Origin: a virus
DNA length: 64,000 bases
Virus record (IMG/VR): IMGVR_UViG_3300031918_000006
Location: 1-64,000 of that record
Strand: one strand, 5' to 3'
In this document: positions 47,701 to 57,549 of the stretch, piece after piece
How positions within the stretch are numbered: the first letter of the stretch is position 1
Layout: every line of letters begins with the position of its first letter
Made by a program: the position numbers and the translations under genes
Notes under the pieces: generated by a model
What the model was told of the DNA's origin: nothing
Databases searched by the model: none
Seen by the model: the letters and a program-made list of their open reading frames with translations, nothing else

Positions 47701-49945
47701 CTTTGGTTTAGAAGATGGAGAAAAACCTGATTTAAAATTCCTTATGGATATTAAAAACTCTGTATTCTATGGGGCAGGTGAAGATAAAATTATGGAAATC
47801 CTTAAAAATAAAGGAATTGATAATATTGATAGTTTAAAAGTAGTTGTGAGAGCTTCTATGTATAATCCTGTTACCGATACTGACAATTCTAAAGTTGTAA
47901 GTGGTAAAAGGGATGCTGATCAAGAGTTAACTACAAAAGATGTGTTTTTAAGGACGGCTTTAAGAATTGAACGTTCTGATAATACTGGAAAGTTATCGCC
48001 CTTTTATATTACTTTAGGTGTATTTTCTTCTCCTAAAAGTACTTCAAAATATGATTATAAAAATGATGCTAAATTAAGTGATGTACTTAAAGATGTTACT
48101 GCTAAAGCAGAATTAGCTTTAAAAACTTCACCTAGTGTTGATTTAACAATTAATCATAGTAATCCTCTTGAGTTATTAAAATATACTACTAATATTCAAC
48201 TTGATTATTTAGAAAATCCAATTAGTTTTAAAGATTTTAAAGAAGATCTTAGTAGATCAGCTGTAGTTTCTCCTATTCATATTTTTACTGGACATAACAG
48301 TGCAGTAGCAGGCAGTCCCTCACAAAATCAGAGATTAAATGAGTGGATTAAAAAGGGAAATAACTCAGCTAAAGAAAGATCATTGGCCGGGAGGGCAGTA
48401 GTATTTGTATCTTTTGATAATAATTTAAAGTCTAGTGAATTAGCAGATAAATTTGCAGAAGAGATTATGACTAATAGTCCTAATCCTAGAGTAAAAGCTG
48501 TGATGTTAAATTCTAAAGGAACTGATCCTAAAATTTGGTTCGAAAATGCTTGGAATACTTTAGCAGATGCTAAAAAGAAACCTACTGAAAGAGTTGCGAT
48601 GGGAACTTTAGCATCTCAACATATGGCTACTTTTATGGCTAGTACTATTAAAATGATGGCAGACTCTTCTAAATATACAGGAAAAACAGAGATCATTAAG
48701 ACTATTGCAAAGACTATAATTGAGAGACTTGGTACTGGTGAGGGTAATATGAATATTTTAGAAATAGATAGAAATGCAGAAGAAGCATTTAGATGTAAAG
48801 TTAAAGCTTATACGGATGATAAAATTAAAAATCCAGAAGAGTACTTAGCCTCAGCTGCTGCTGGTTATCTTAAATTAAAACCAAATCAAAGAATCTCTGC
48901 TTTTAACTTTAACCATACTTATAGATTATTAGTAGGCATGGGTATAGCAATGAATGGAGGTTTACACTCTGAAAGTGCAGAAGTTAAGCAGTATTTTGAA
49001 CCTATTTCTAAATATACAACTCAATATGGAGAATTTTTAGAAGAATTTTATAGTTTACTTAGAAAGGAATTTGTACATGGTATATTTTCACATCCTTCTT
49101 ATAATATTAGAGGGCCACGTACTAATAATGATTATGCTCAAATAGTAGAAAATGAAGAGGATGATTTTGAAGTAACAGCTCGTGCTACACTTCCTAATTC
49201 ACTTTTAAATCTTCAATTAGTTATGGATAATAAACAGTCTTTAAATAAAGAACAAACTGAAAAATCTAGAAATTTATCAAGTATCTCTGATTATATAACT
49301 TTAAGACAAAATAGTATGTCTACAGAAATGATTGAGGAATTTATTAGAGGAGCTGGTGCCATTAGAAACTTATATGATGTAGGAAAAGAAACCTCTGTTG
49401 CTGCAATTATGTCAAATATTGACGCTCTTTATGATAAATTATCAAAAGCAGTGTATACTACCTCTAATTTAATAGACGGTATTAATAAAATGCAATGGAC
49501 TAATACTGAAGTCTCTCAAAAAGATGTAAGTAATCCTGAGAATAAAATTCAGAATAATGGGGATGGTTCTTTTGTAGTTACAGGAAATAATGGTAAATTT
49601 GACTTCGAAATAAAATATAATATGAATGAATCAATCGAAGAAAATAAAATGAAAATCACTACTAATGAAAGACCTATTCCTTTAGAAGAAGTTGGTAACC
49701 TTATACAAAAAACTACTGATTTAGTAAATAAATTTAAAATGCAATACTCAGACATTATTCCTGAGGATATATTTGCAAATGTATTAAGTGCTCTATCAAC
49801 AGGAACAAGAGAAATAGTACCAGGAAGTGCAATGCAAATGGCATTTGCACAATTATCTGCACAAGCTCTTACATTAGATGATGAAGCATTACTAAAAACT
49901 TTACATGACTACACTAATACAAAAGACATCAATACTTGTAACTAA
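41789..49945 (+). CDS. Giant virion protein with SF1 helicase core
   Basis: The protein has 2718 residues. Around residues 1465-1850 the motifs of a superfamily 1 helicase/ATPase appear in order: Walker A GVPGAGKS (1468-1475), Walker B FLDE (Asp1605-Glu1606), motif III-like GLGDSLQNG (Asp1637), motif V-like DVQGLEYDHIVIDVDW (from 1793) and motif VI-like TLTTRSRVGSL (about 1831-1841). The N-terminal 500 residues hold hydrophobic stretches (KVTPLFIPGVGEIYAAGILG, LGFFGMMTSLPIGEWALKGI) that may insert in a membrane. The remainder is helical and unrecognised. It directly precedes the RNA polymerase gene with a 1-base overlap. I infer a packaged enzyme that could open or translocate DNA during entry or early transcription; the helicase assignment is from motifs only. 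Confidence 0.85.
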   Translation: MENTKDTNDWVAANLALPGAPIEEFKQNNITPENTTLKDKDFYKGTKTIQETFTNPENGKFDDDKYNQFYNSMLFTYNEYANQDAVGKADKDFDYAPFDMFAPQNAKRVQDLYKIEKVRNPFKTKVGIEDFNYKSKPALSLEEIAQDNNVRDHLTGKVLDWTPNDDSATGIFDFLKRPTLVVGQYDEDGEHYDEFEGRKIKHRKGDYKLDADGKPYFETLGDREVYNREVLNWSDTLTKEGTWLNKYDFMDSDGLDKSHIGSVMKMAAKVTPLFIPGVGEIYAAGILGVDLMNVVPILLKAGIGSVIGDRDTDKDYWKTMNKVQGVGKTLSANSVSDYAKTSTFSFENISSMLGDVFTQLYTQRAIASIPKYIGMNKASVEPLKEVAEHFDDATIAKIFEGSLTTGERHMILEKVPEAANYIDRAVKSAKLSRALATTYMSATSAAGVADQAKAIGLDERDTGLLYLGTSLGFFGMMTSLPIGEWALKGIGLEETGLLVNRGIKDAAQPFVEDLKKLGSTMVKTPRDFQKIFKIGKAIGDAVGKKLSHVDGYLGAMASEGTEEVTEQVMQDSITNIYNGLASLGITSTQDPKKQFTYGDTSDIVANYAMNFFGGVAGGAMFRFHDQIANGSRENDESTKDIYWLIRNGYKDKLDAATNKLIQKGYFGSTTLTAEQVDIDLPGAGRKTVMRPKRDGDLSQNEVIGRTMLGLFNNVQNQIFQEGIQPDSALTRVLDARYDLIVKDLKVNSSLYEDHTALVNDILGLNNDIAKALAVPADLNSPESTVLATAESVNAMQIKLAEKREALKLITSGEAFPSYQSQALFNMSQVLNGAFGNTSADDLAWNKYKKHYRGLNETEKKDIDEEYVAWKAANKKDALKSGYRTFNFLNEKFSPRLAELAKYAEQRKGHYTLVDELGNKNKFNLSANTLAEISKSKSYLGKTLTVSEALNDAIKGKKDVNSILKAVDDIMGFVTNPSIDRLDKNFTNEMRDVFDGLTLNDLIGENASLFDTLSEDENFNEEGLPGTDYDLLSIDDLLNENLTSVFNKLDAAKLHNKDNQRALNTITKITSYILGNPNVNLMNSKKAEFEQAVHGRTINTLNELLDQFDFLQNGTKSTITQLLTNEFEALGKVNDINDYQIYNPNTIENLESAKVLLERLQALVIASTEYDHKKHGISGYNSIINNTFKGSQLGIITQEQATPLLKEIQQINAKIELFLTLSAFNKESKVKNNIASGINMETLFFGHLQEGSFRNMLDSLKIEEEEFITPDMAKSIEDAKTIKRSLEIKQSKEGELPSSDEEVFQFEAERLKINKVFFERVKELNLKYGEDKIHELLFNNTLAKQLFPVAQMSHATPTNFNTTTTQIQPLDLFIWWNTMVTEDPAEFYTELRGDETEPGKYDGIETSKYVPFYAQEYSAKIILSFLDNKSWINKSLNYLGGVDTEGAAITGTFMGKLHETFKNLVFVNGVPGAGKSSAVGYTVAKILKKRGKTFWTAGAYDTQAKQLETLLENPTANVSFNKTRLLAQFLIPEAVTEITNSNASCLGKGSMTDIVTKLAENKLIKLNRVVEKQEGKEYEKLKVGEIKPEAFLEINRSTLPAAIFLDEITHLSMIELEALRQSLIRLGEDAPLIIGLGDSLQNGFRIAGEDHNMDMFRTWNTPKLAGSLRTSNDLKNTNLINTVARYSMITEAYDKVFTEQSVDYAAVKANIESMHNPDDESTWYKLGHHTNEMGIVFGEKVSNALGVSKDLKNILDNTIGTVGFITDNNTSENEILSGLTPSQKSRLDIKSITDVQGLEYDHIVIDVDWNALAQDTPMGPLNFISNVYTLTTRSRVGSLILDRNFSTNNYLVVKSQEANQVIDVTLDKEILKKFKEKRVEDVTKLANFFEGTTSVTPKIKSKDVTPAILPVSATESFAQEIKRMDEEIEAAEAGNSSTNRQMPTLDLAQKNTHLMTYPYYERVGVPGEDALIFGLEDGEKPDLKFLMDIKNSVFYGAGEDKIMEILKNKGIDNIDSLKVVVRASMYNPVTDTDNSKVVSGKRDADQELTTKDVFLRTALRIERSDNTGKLSPFYITLGVFSSPKSTSKYDYKNDAKLSDVLKDVTAKAELALKTSPSVDLTINHSNPLELLKYTTNIQLDYLENPISFKDFKEDLSRSAVVSPIHIFTGHNSAVAGSPSQNQRLNEWIKKGNNSAKERSLAGRAVVFVSFDNNLKSSELADKFAEEIMTNSPNPRVKAVMLNSKGTDPKIWFENAWNTLADAKKKPTERVAMGTLASQHMATFMASTIKMMADSSKYTGKTEIIKTIAKTIIERLGTGEGNMNILEIDRNAEEAFRCKVKAYTDDKIKNPEEYLASAAAGYLKLKPNQRISAFNFNHTYRLLVGMGIAMNGGLHSESAEVKQYFEPISKYTTQYGEFLEEFYSLLRKEFVHGIFSHPSYNIRGPRTNNDYAQIVENEEDDFEVTARATLPNSLLNLQLVMDNKQSLNKEQTEKSRNLSSISDYITLRQNSMSTEMIEEFIRGAGAIRNLYDVGKETSVAAIMSNIDALYDKLSKAVYTTSNLIDGINKMQWTNTEVSQKDVSNPENKIQNNGDGSFVVTGNNGKFDFEIKYNMNESIEENKMKITTNERPIPLEEVGNLIQKTTDLVNKFKMQYSDIIPEDIFANVLSALSTGTREIVPGSAMQMAFAQLSAQALTLDDEALLKTLHDYTNTKDINTCN

Positions 49946-52900
49946 TGAGAAATAACTGCGGTTTAATATCAACGAACGCGTCCATCGAACTGATGGGCGT
50001 GTTTAATAATTTTATAAAAACACTCTATAAAAAAGGAGCAAAAAATAACTATGCAAGATTAGAGGATAAAATTGCAGAATATCTATATGACAAACATAGG
50101 AAAGACGACAAAAATGATGCTTTAACTCCTGAGGAGAGTCATTTTATTGAACAACAGTTTATTTTATATACAGCTGCTGTTAAACCTATTTTAACTAAAA
50201 GTAGAATAGATACAAAATTTGCAGAAAAAATATGGGGAGATTCTACAGCCGTTAAACCTATAGAATTGTTTTTGGCTGATGTACAGAAAGCATTAATAGA
50301 GGGGAGTGAAACTACATTAACAGAAAAAGTTAAAAATTTATATGAAGTTTCTCCAGAAGATACTTCTTTAATTCCAGCTCCTAAAGAAGAATTAATTCCA
50401 ACACCTCCATTAGAAGGTGAAACTAAAATTACTAAATTCACAGATATTAGTAATAAAATGGATTTAAAAGAAGTTTTTGCAAATGCAAATACTGCTTATT
50501 TATTATTAGAGAGAAGAGTTTCTAATCATATTGTTAGGAATTATTTAATCAATCAAGAAACAGGAGTGTATAACTCTTCAAGTAATTCTGTTGATAAATC
50601 TGTAAAAGCTAATAAAACAAGAATCTATAAAGAACTTATTAAGAATTTTGAGCAAAAGGGAATTAAATTTGTTGATAGTGAGAGAGATTATTACGTTAAT
50701 GGAAGAATTAATGATAACATTAAGAGTGTATTAGATAGAATTGCTGATTATTATAAAAAATATGATGGGACTGGTATAACTAATATCAAATTAGAAGAAT
50801 GGACACAAAATAATATAAATGAGATTTCTGATTTTATAAATTTTGTTACTATCTCTAACTTTGATAATTTGCTTTTATCTTATGGGAAAGGTATATTCAA
50901 AATTTCTGATAGTTACCTAAACTCAGCTAATGAAAAGTATGATGAACCTAAATATGTTTTAGATATTGCTAGTAATATCAATGATAGTATATTTCAAACA
51001 GGTGAATATAACTTATCTGATGAACAATCATCATTGTTTAAGATGTTTATCTCATCTATGCCTTCTGTTACATTTGATAAACAAGTTTCTCATGATAAAG
51101 AAATTGATTTGAATACTGTAAATACAGTAATGGCTAAATTATTACATGGAAATCTATTAGAAGGGGCTCCTATATATGATCCAACAAATAGTATGGAAAG
51201 TATGAAAGCTTTACTTGAATTTGCCATCAATAATTTTACAGGAGAAGGTAAAAAAATAAAGAGTTTTGATAAAATTGAAAAAGACACTTTACTCTCAGTT
51301 TATATGTACTTTTTCAGAAATAATGATGAACTTACTACTAAACATCCTAAAGTTCTATTAAATAACTCATTAAGATCAGCTATACAAGTAGCTTATGGTA
51401 ATGATACTGAATCTGGATTTAAAAATATCCCCTCATTTTATCATTTAGCCTCAAATAGTGAAGTTATTTCTGGGATGGACTACTTTAATGTTATAGTAAG
51501 TAACTTTGATAAAACATACTTAAATGAGTACACAGAGTATACCTACGATAAAGACCGAGGAACCATTACTGTAAATAGTCCTACTGAAAGATTAATTAAT
51601 AGTTCAGAAATTCAATTCACTAATAATTTAAATAATTTTATTAATCAAGAGTTTAATAAGACTTTCTTAGAAAATAGATATAAAGATGTTACTATTGAAG
51701 GTAAAGAGTCTGATATGCCTACAGTAAGATTTGAATTATCTAAAGGAGTATTTATTACAGCTAATTTAGCAAACGGTGGTATCTCAATTACAGATGGTAT
51801 TAAAACTACTGATTCTAAAGCACTTGATTTTAAAATAAGTCCTATACAAGAACAAAAATTAGTAGAAATTTTAAATAAAATCTTACCCCAATTACAATTA
51901 AGAGATGATAAAGGAAATGACTTTTATTATCCTCTTTTTACTCAAGTATTTTCTCCTACTCTGGATGATCATGTAGAAGCATTAACAGCTCTAGCTAAAG
52001 TGGCTGGATATGTAGCTTATACTTCATCTATGGTTAATGAAATAGGTAAAGATGGTTTATTAGGTAGTAAATGGATGAAAAATTTTGGAGCAGACAAGTC
52101 ACCTTATATTAAAGATGATGAGGAGTTTTCTATTGCCAGAATGTTTCCAGGTTATAGTGATATAGCTAAAAATATTGGTAAAGGACTCTCTATTATTAAT
52201 GGTGAAACACATAAAGCTGTAATTAAAGTAGGTAATGTTACTGTTCCTACAATTGGAGAAGTAAGACATTTATATGCTCTTCCTAAATGGAGGAATTGGT
52301 TAATCAAGCAAAATGGTAATAAATTAACTGGAATGCCTATTGCTAGTAATCTATTTATGAGAAATCCTGATTTTTTAAAAGGATTTAAAATTAGAAGTTT
52401 TGTAAAATCAGGTGATAATGTGAAACATTCCTCAGAGATGGCACCACTTGAAATAGCAACTACTTTCATAATGCATGACTATATAGCAGCTGCTAATAAA
52501 TACAATGAAGTTTACATTCAATCTACAGTATTCGCTGATAAAAATAGCCATAATAGTGTAGTTGTAAAACTAAATGAAGAAATTCAAATCCCAGGAATTA
52601 CTAATAAAATCTCTCTCTCAAATGTAACAGCTACTGAATTAAAACAAGCTGCTTTTTTGAATAATGCTACTTATTATAAAGCTATCTCAGATAAGTTAAC
52701 TTCTACTTATATACCAGTGCTACAGACTCTATTGCCTGGGACTACAATTGAATCTACTTTACAAGGAGTTCATGATGCCATGAGCAAAGTTCAAGAACAG
52801 GATTTTAGAAATGCTTTTTATAAACATTATAATGGAAGTGAGTATATTATTGAAGATTTAGGAATAGAAAAGAATAAAAAAGATGGCACATGTGGTTTAT

Positions 52901-55900
52901 CTCCTTTATTAATTTACTATACTGAAATGTATACTGATAAATCAAAAACTACTCCTGCTTTTACAAAAATGATGAAAGCTAACGAATTGCTTTTTGCTAA
53001 AAGTTTAAACTCATATAATATGAATATTGAGTACATGGATGGTAAAGGAAGTCTTAATCCTTTATTTATTCGTAAGGGTACCTCAACTATTTTTGATACT
53101 TTAAAAATAGCAGATGAAAAAACAGGAGATAGAATTACTAAAGAGAATTTTGAAAAAAATTGGGTAGATCCTTCTACAAAATACTTAACCATTTATAAAG
53201 GAGGAGAATTAAATCCTTTGCTTAGACATTATTTTTACATGGATAACTATATTTCTGAGAATTTATCTCAAGCTAGTATGGGGACTATTCATAATCATCC
53301 ATTTAAAGGAAAAGCTAAGGCTAAACCTGGTACTTTTGAGTTCTTTACTGAAATAGAATCTGCTAAAACAGCTGCTATGTATAAAAGACAACTTCAAGGT
53401 ACTCCCATGAAACCTTTGAATTTAAATTTAATCAATGGTGTACGTGAAACTATGAGTTCTGTATTTTTAACTGATATAAATAATCCAGTTTATACTAGTT
53501 TTGGAATTAAAGATAAGATGACAGTAACTGACGGTTCAGCGCAAGTAACCCCTTTACAATATATTCTACAAAACAATTCATTACTAGAAAATTCAGTTGG
53601 TCCTAATGCTAAGATGTTTAGTTTATTTATGGATCCAAAGTATAACTCATATGGTTTAACTAAATATGCAGAATTTGGTATTACTAATGAAATGATTCAA
53701 AATTCTAAAGGTTCTACTTATGATCTTATGAATTTAATAGAAAAAAGTTACAGGTATAAACCTTTTACTAGGAGTATTACTATTGAGGAATTTAATCCTA
53801 ATACATTTGATTATGATAAAACTTTAGTACAATATACTCCAGATATCTTAAAAGATTTTAAGGGTAATAATATAACTATTGAAACAATTGCTCCTAATGG
53901 ATTATTCTATGTAAAAAATGATCAAGTATATGAGATTAAATCTTTAACAAGAGGTACTACTATAACTCAACCTTCTGGAGAAGTAATAGTAGCAAAAGGA
54001 GAATCAAATGATTTTCAGGTGCAGGCTATAAATTTAACCACTGGAATGGCCGAAGTTCCTAAATCTGTTAAAATAAATGATTTATTTGATTTATGGCAAG
54101 CTTTGGGGGCCGAAAATTCAGTATCTATTGATAAAGAAGGACAATATTCTGGTAGTAGAAATCCTGGAGAGACATTAAACTTTACTGAATCTGATGCTTC
54201 TCATTATGCTTTAGCAGAATTTGTAAATAGAGTAGGCCATAAAATGGATTCTAATCAAAAGGTTAATTTAATCAATAAATATGGTTTAAGAGATCTATCA
54301 GATCCACATACTAATGCTATATACTCTAAAGAAACTGAGGCTAATTTTGTAAAATTATTTCCAGAGTTTAAAGTAAATAAAACTGACTTTAAAGTACACA
54401 ATCAGACAAATACATGGCAACCTTTAAAAGCAATGTTCATTGGAAAATATATCCACACATCTGCACAAAAGTCAGGTGCTATAAATGTGCATAATATCGA
54501 TGATGTGTATAACCAAACAAAACCAATTTATCCAGTAGATGTTCCAGCAATTTCTACAGGATTACTTATGACTACAGAGCATGAAGTAGAAGGCTCAGAG
54601 ATCACTAAAATGACTCAAATCTATAGTGCTATAGAATTTATGGGTGATTCACATAATGTGTCTAGTGGGGTTTATAATGCCATTGCTGACGTCTTAAATA
54701 TTAAACTTAAATCTTTATTTGATGCTACTGAATTCCAAAATGTAAATAAAGAGGCATTATATAAAGAAGTTACTGACAATTTGATTCGCACATTTAACTC
54801 TAAAGACCAACAATCTATTGGTAAGTTCATTGGACAGATGGTAGAAAGAAATTCAGACGAGATAAAAGCATTTACAGCTCAAGCCAAAGAAGCCGAAGCT
54901 ATCACAGAAGATGCTACAGGTGAAGAGCCTGGAGTAGCTAGTACTATGAGTATGAGTATAGTTAGAGATGGTAAAAGAATGCCTTTTAGTACTTATATGT
55001 ACAGTTCTTTTATATCTCTTATGAGTAATTTTTTAAATAAAGAGGCTATTAAAGATAAACAGTCTGGCATTGCCTCTCCTATTAAACCTTCTGGAGGTAT
55101 GCTTCAAGTGTATGATTCAGAAGATATTAATGGTAAAAAAGATGTACTTTTAAGAAAAAATTACGATAAATTAAATGCTGCTGAAAATATAGTGGAAGCC
55201 CCAATTACTATTGGAGAGATTTCTTTAAATGATTGGGTAAGAGAAAGTGATGGTAAAACTATGAAAGAGTATCAAGTAAATACTCCAGAAAAGTTAATTG
55301 CACTTAAAAGAAAGGATACAGGAGAATCTGTTCCAGTTCAAACTTTTAAAGGATTTTGGACAAGAGGTACAGTACAAAATGATACTAATAATGTTTATCT
55401 ATTTGGCGATAATACTAACGATAGGATGGTTACTAAATATATTCCTGGGGCAACCCAAGCTGTTATTAGAGGACTTCCTAATGCTATAGGAATTGATACA
55501 AAGAGAGATAGAGGTACTACAAGTAAATCATTCTTAACAGATGCTGATCTTCCTTGGTTTAAATCACATGTAGACGAGCAATTAAAGAAAGCACAAGCTT
55601 TAGGTAAACCTATTATCCTTCCAGAAGATGGAATTGGAACTGGAAAAGCTATGTTAAAAGAGAAAGCTCCTGCATTATTTGCATACTTAAATGAGGCTCT
55701 ATCTAAATTAGAAACAACTAAACCTTCAAAAGTAAAATTTGTAAAATTATATGGTAAACCAAGAGATTTACAACCACCACTTTTAACTTTTAAAGTTATA
55801 GGTAAAGGAATGAAAGAATCTCCTATGTCTATTTATGAATTACCTGATTTTGCAATGGTTTATGACTATAAAGAAATTTTGGAAGATAAAAAACCCATGA

Positions 55901-57549
55901 CTGCAGAGTTAGGTTCTTTTTTAACTAAGAGATTTCCAGGAGAAAATATTGAGAAATTAATGAAGAATACCAAATTAGTAAACAATGCTTTACGAGTTAA
56001 TATTCAAAGTATTTTTAATAGAATTGATACTCAACATAATGTCTTAATTAACGGAAAAGAGTATCCAGTAGAAGTGTTAACACGTTCTTCTGGGGAAGCC
56101 ATTGGCCCAAATATTTATAGAACTATGTTTGACTTACCTAAGGGAACTTCAGTTAATCAAGTTACTGAAGATTTCTTATTTCAAAGAATGTATGATAAAT
56201 CTAAACCTGCTATCAATGATAAAAGTTGTTATGCTTACGTACAGAATCCAAATGGAAATCATATCTACATTTTTAATAAAGTTCCAACTGAATTTACAGA
56301 ATATACTCAAGGTAAACAGATAAAAGAAATTAATGGACAGTATTGGGTAGTAGATGGTAATGGTGATCCCAGATATATAGCCCCATCAGGTCTTACAGGT
56401 ACAGCACTTATTGGTGGAAAAAGAGTAGAAGTAATTGTCACTAATGATTTACCAAGTCTTCAAAAAACTCTTCAAGAGACTAAAAATTATGACAAAAGTT
56501 TACAAACTGGTAGAATTTATAATGTCAACGAAAATAATGATGCTATTCTTAAAGAAGAGTGTGCTATTCTAGCTAAAAAAAGATTTTCTAGTTTTAGAAC
56601 CACTTTAAATTATATTGCAGCACGTATTCCCGGACAAGGTTTCCAATCATTTACTGATTTAAAACTTGTAGACTTTATTCATACAGAAGGTAATACAGTT
56701 ATGACTAACCATTTTACTTCCTGGTTAAAAGGAGAGGATTATGATATTGATAAAGGATTCTGGCTTGGATTAACTCTTAAAAATGGAATTGTAGTAGGTT
56801 GGGCTAATGAATTTGATTATAGCTCAGAAGAATCTCTTATAGCTTCTATGTCTCTGCCTTATCCTGATAAAAAATGGAGAAGTTTAGACACAGAAGATAG
56901 TATTGATGATCCTGCAGAAGTTACACTTACTAACGAAGAAGTAGATAGCCTATTTGAAGAAAATATGTCCAAATTACGTAGTGATACTTTAGTTAAATTA
57001 GGTAATATTGATAATTATAATTTCTTAGGAGAAAATCACACAGCTTATGAAGTACAAGAAAAAGTTAATGAATACTTTATGCAAACTATACCTTTAAATG
57101 CTATGGAAGATGCTGTTAAGAATAAAATGGCTTGGGGTATTAGAGATGCTGTAGTTAAACCTGTAAACTTAAATCATACAGAGTCTCCTATTGGAATGGA
57201 AGAACTTAGAGATGAAGCCACGGAAGCTAATAGAGTTGTAAGTAATAATAATCCAATGAGTAAGGCTGATTTTCAATATGCAAACATGGTTGGTAAGAAT
57301 GTAATTGGTATTGCAGCTGTTGCATTAAAGATTTGGAGTGCTGCTTCTTTCTACGGAAATGATAAAGTAAAAAAGGGAGAATTTGCTTCTATATTAATGG
57401 ATAAAAATCTCAAAATTAACGGAAAAAATCGTTATATTGCGAGCCAAGCAAACCTTAACTTTAGTGCGAAGGCTTCTACTGTAATTACAGATGAATATAT
57501 TGCTGATCAAGTAGGTAAAAATAATATTGAGGAAAATTGTAATGGATAA
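49945..57549 (+). CDS. crAss-like virion RNA polymerase
   Basis: The 2534-residue protein carries, near its C-terminus, ARIPGQGFQSF (from residue 2226) and GEDYDIDKGF, in which Asp2265, Asp2267 and Asp2269 form the DxDxD metal-binding loop of the double-psi beta-barrel polymerase described for crAss-like phages (DFDID in phi14:2 gp66). That enzyme is a single chain, packaged in the virion and injected to transcribe early genes. About residues 1800-1920 appear to be a separate embedded domain with YLFGDN, LPNAIGIDTK and LPEDGIGTGKAML. The N-terminal 1700 residues are not recognisable by eye. Start ATG overlaps the previous TAA by one base. The protein is somewhat longer than the characterised relative, perhaps because of fused parts. 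Confidence 0.9.
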   Translation: MRNNCGLISTNASIELMGVFNNFIKTLYKKGAKNNYARLEDKIAEYLYDKHRKDDKNDALTPEESHFIEQQFILYTAAVKPILTKSRIDTKFAEKIWGDSTAVKPIELFLADVQKALIEGSETTLTEKVKNLYEVSPEDTSLIPAPKEELIPTPPLEGETKITKFTDISNKMDLKEVFANANTAYLLLERRVSNHIVRNYLINQETGVYNSSSNSVDKSVKANKTRIYKELIKNFEQKGIKFVDSERDYYVNGRINDNIKSVLDRIADYYKKYDGTGITNIKLEEWTQNNINEISDFINFVTISNFDNLLLSYGKGIFKISDSYLNSANEKYDEPKYVLDIASNINDSIFQTGEYNLSDEQSSLFKMFISSMPSVTFDKQVSHDKEIDLNTVNTVMAKLLHGNLLEGAPIYDPTNSMESMKALLEFAINNFTGEGKKIKSFDKIEKDTLLSVYMYFFRNNDELTTKHPKVLLNNSLRSAIQVAYGNDTESGFKNIPSFYHLASNSEVISGMDYFNVIVSNFDKTYLNEYTEYTYDKDRGTITVNSPTERLINSSEIQFTNNLNNFINQEFNKTFLENRYKDVTIEGKESDMPTVRFELSKGVFITANLANGGISITDGIKTTDSKALDFKISPIQEQKLVEILNKILPQLQLRDDKGNDFYYPLFTQVFSPTLDDHVEALTALAKVAGYVAYTSSMVNEIGKDGLLGSKWMKNFGADKSPYIKDDEEFSIARMFPGYSDIAKNIGKGLSIINGETHKAVIKVGNVTVPTIGEVRHLYALPKWRNWLIKQNGNKLTGMPIASNLFMRNPDFLKGFKIRSFVKSGDNVKHSSEMAPLEIATTFIMHDYIAAANKYNEVYIQSTVFADKNSHNSVVVKLNEEIQIPGITNKISLSNVTATELKQAAFLNNATYYKAISDKLTSTYIPVLQTLLPGTTIESTLQGVHDAMSKVQEQDFRNAFYKHYNGSEYIIEDLGIEKNKKDGTCGLSPLLIYYTEMYTDKSKTTPAFTKMMKANELLFAKSLNSYNMNIEYMDGKGSLNPLFIRKGTSTIFDTLKIADEKTGDRITKENFEKNWVDPSTKYLTIYKGGELNPLLRHYFYMDNYISENLSQASMGTIHNHPFKGKAKAKPGTFEFFTEIESAKTAAMYKRQLQGTPMKPLNLNLINGVRETMSSVFLTDINNPVYTSFGIKDKMTVTDGSAQVTPLQYILQNNSLLENSVGPNAKMFSLFMDPKYNSYGLTKYAEFGITNEMIQNSKGSTYDLMNLIEKSYRYKPFTRSITIEEFNPNTFDYDKTLVQYTPDILKDFKGNNITIETIAPNGLFYVKNDQVYEIKSLTRGTTITQPSGEVIVAKGESNDFQVQAINLTTGMAEVPKSVKINDLFDLWQALGAENSVSIDKEGQYSGSRNPGETLNFTESDASHYALAEFVNRVGHKMDSNQKVNLINKYGLRDLSDPHTNAIYSKETEANFVKLFPEFKVNKTDFKVHNQTNTWQPLKAMFIGKYIHTSAQKSGAINVHNIDDVYNQTKPIYPVDVPAISTGLLMTTEHEVEGSEITKMTQIYSAIEFMGDSHNVSSGVYNAIADVLNIKLKSLFDATEFQNVNKEALYKEVTDNLIRTFNSKDQQSIGKFIGQMVERNSDEIKAFTAQAKEAEAITEDATGEEPGVASTMSMSIVRDGKRMPFSTYMYSSFISLMSNFLNKEAIKDKQSGIASPIKPSGGMLQVYDSEDINGKKDVLLRKNYDKLNAAENIVEAPITIGEISLNDWVRESDGKTMKEYQVNTPEKLIALKRKDTGESVPVQTFKGFWTRGTVQNDTNNVYLFGDNTNDRMVTKYIPGATQAVIRGLPNAIGIDTKRDRGTTSKSFLTDADLPWFKSHVDEQLKKAQALGKPIILPEDGIGTGKAMLKEKAPALFAYLNEALSKLETTKPSKVKFVKLYGKPRDLQPPLLTFKVIGKGMKESPMSIYELPDFAMVYDYKEILEDKKPMTAELGSFLTKRFPGENIEKLMKNTKLVNNALRVNIQSIFNRIDTQHNVLINGKEYPVEVLTRSSGEAIGPNIYRTMFDLPKGTSVNQVTEDFLFQRMYDKSKPAINDKSCYAYVQNPNGNHIYIFNKVPTEFTEYTQGKQIKEINGQYWVVDGNGDPRYIAPSGLTGTALIGGKRVEVIVTNDLPSLQKTLQETKNYDKSLQTGRIYNVNENNDAILKEECAILAKKRFSSFRTTLNYIAARIPGQGFQSFTDLKLVDFIHTEGNTVMTNHFTSWLKGEDYDIDKGFWLGLTLKNGIVVGWANEFDYSSEESLIASMSLPYPDKKWRSLDTEDSIDDPAEVTLTNEEVDSLFEENMSKLRSDTLVKLGNIDNYNFLGENHTAYEVQEKVNEYFMQTIPLNAMEDAVKNKMAWGIRDAVVKPVNLNHTESPIGMEELRDEATEANRVVSNNNPMSKADFQYANMVGKNVIGIAAVALKIWSAASFYGNDKVKKGEFASILMDKNLKINGKNRYIASQANLNFSAKASTVITDEYIADQVGKNNIEENCNG

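Noticed and set aside
57527-57541. TTG start for the gene after the RNA polymerase
   Set aside because: The ATG at 57542 gives a shorter overlap and an N-terminus that resembles neighbouring giant proteins.
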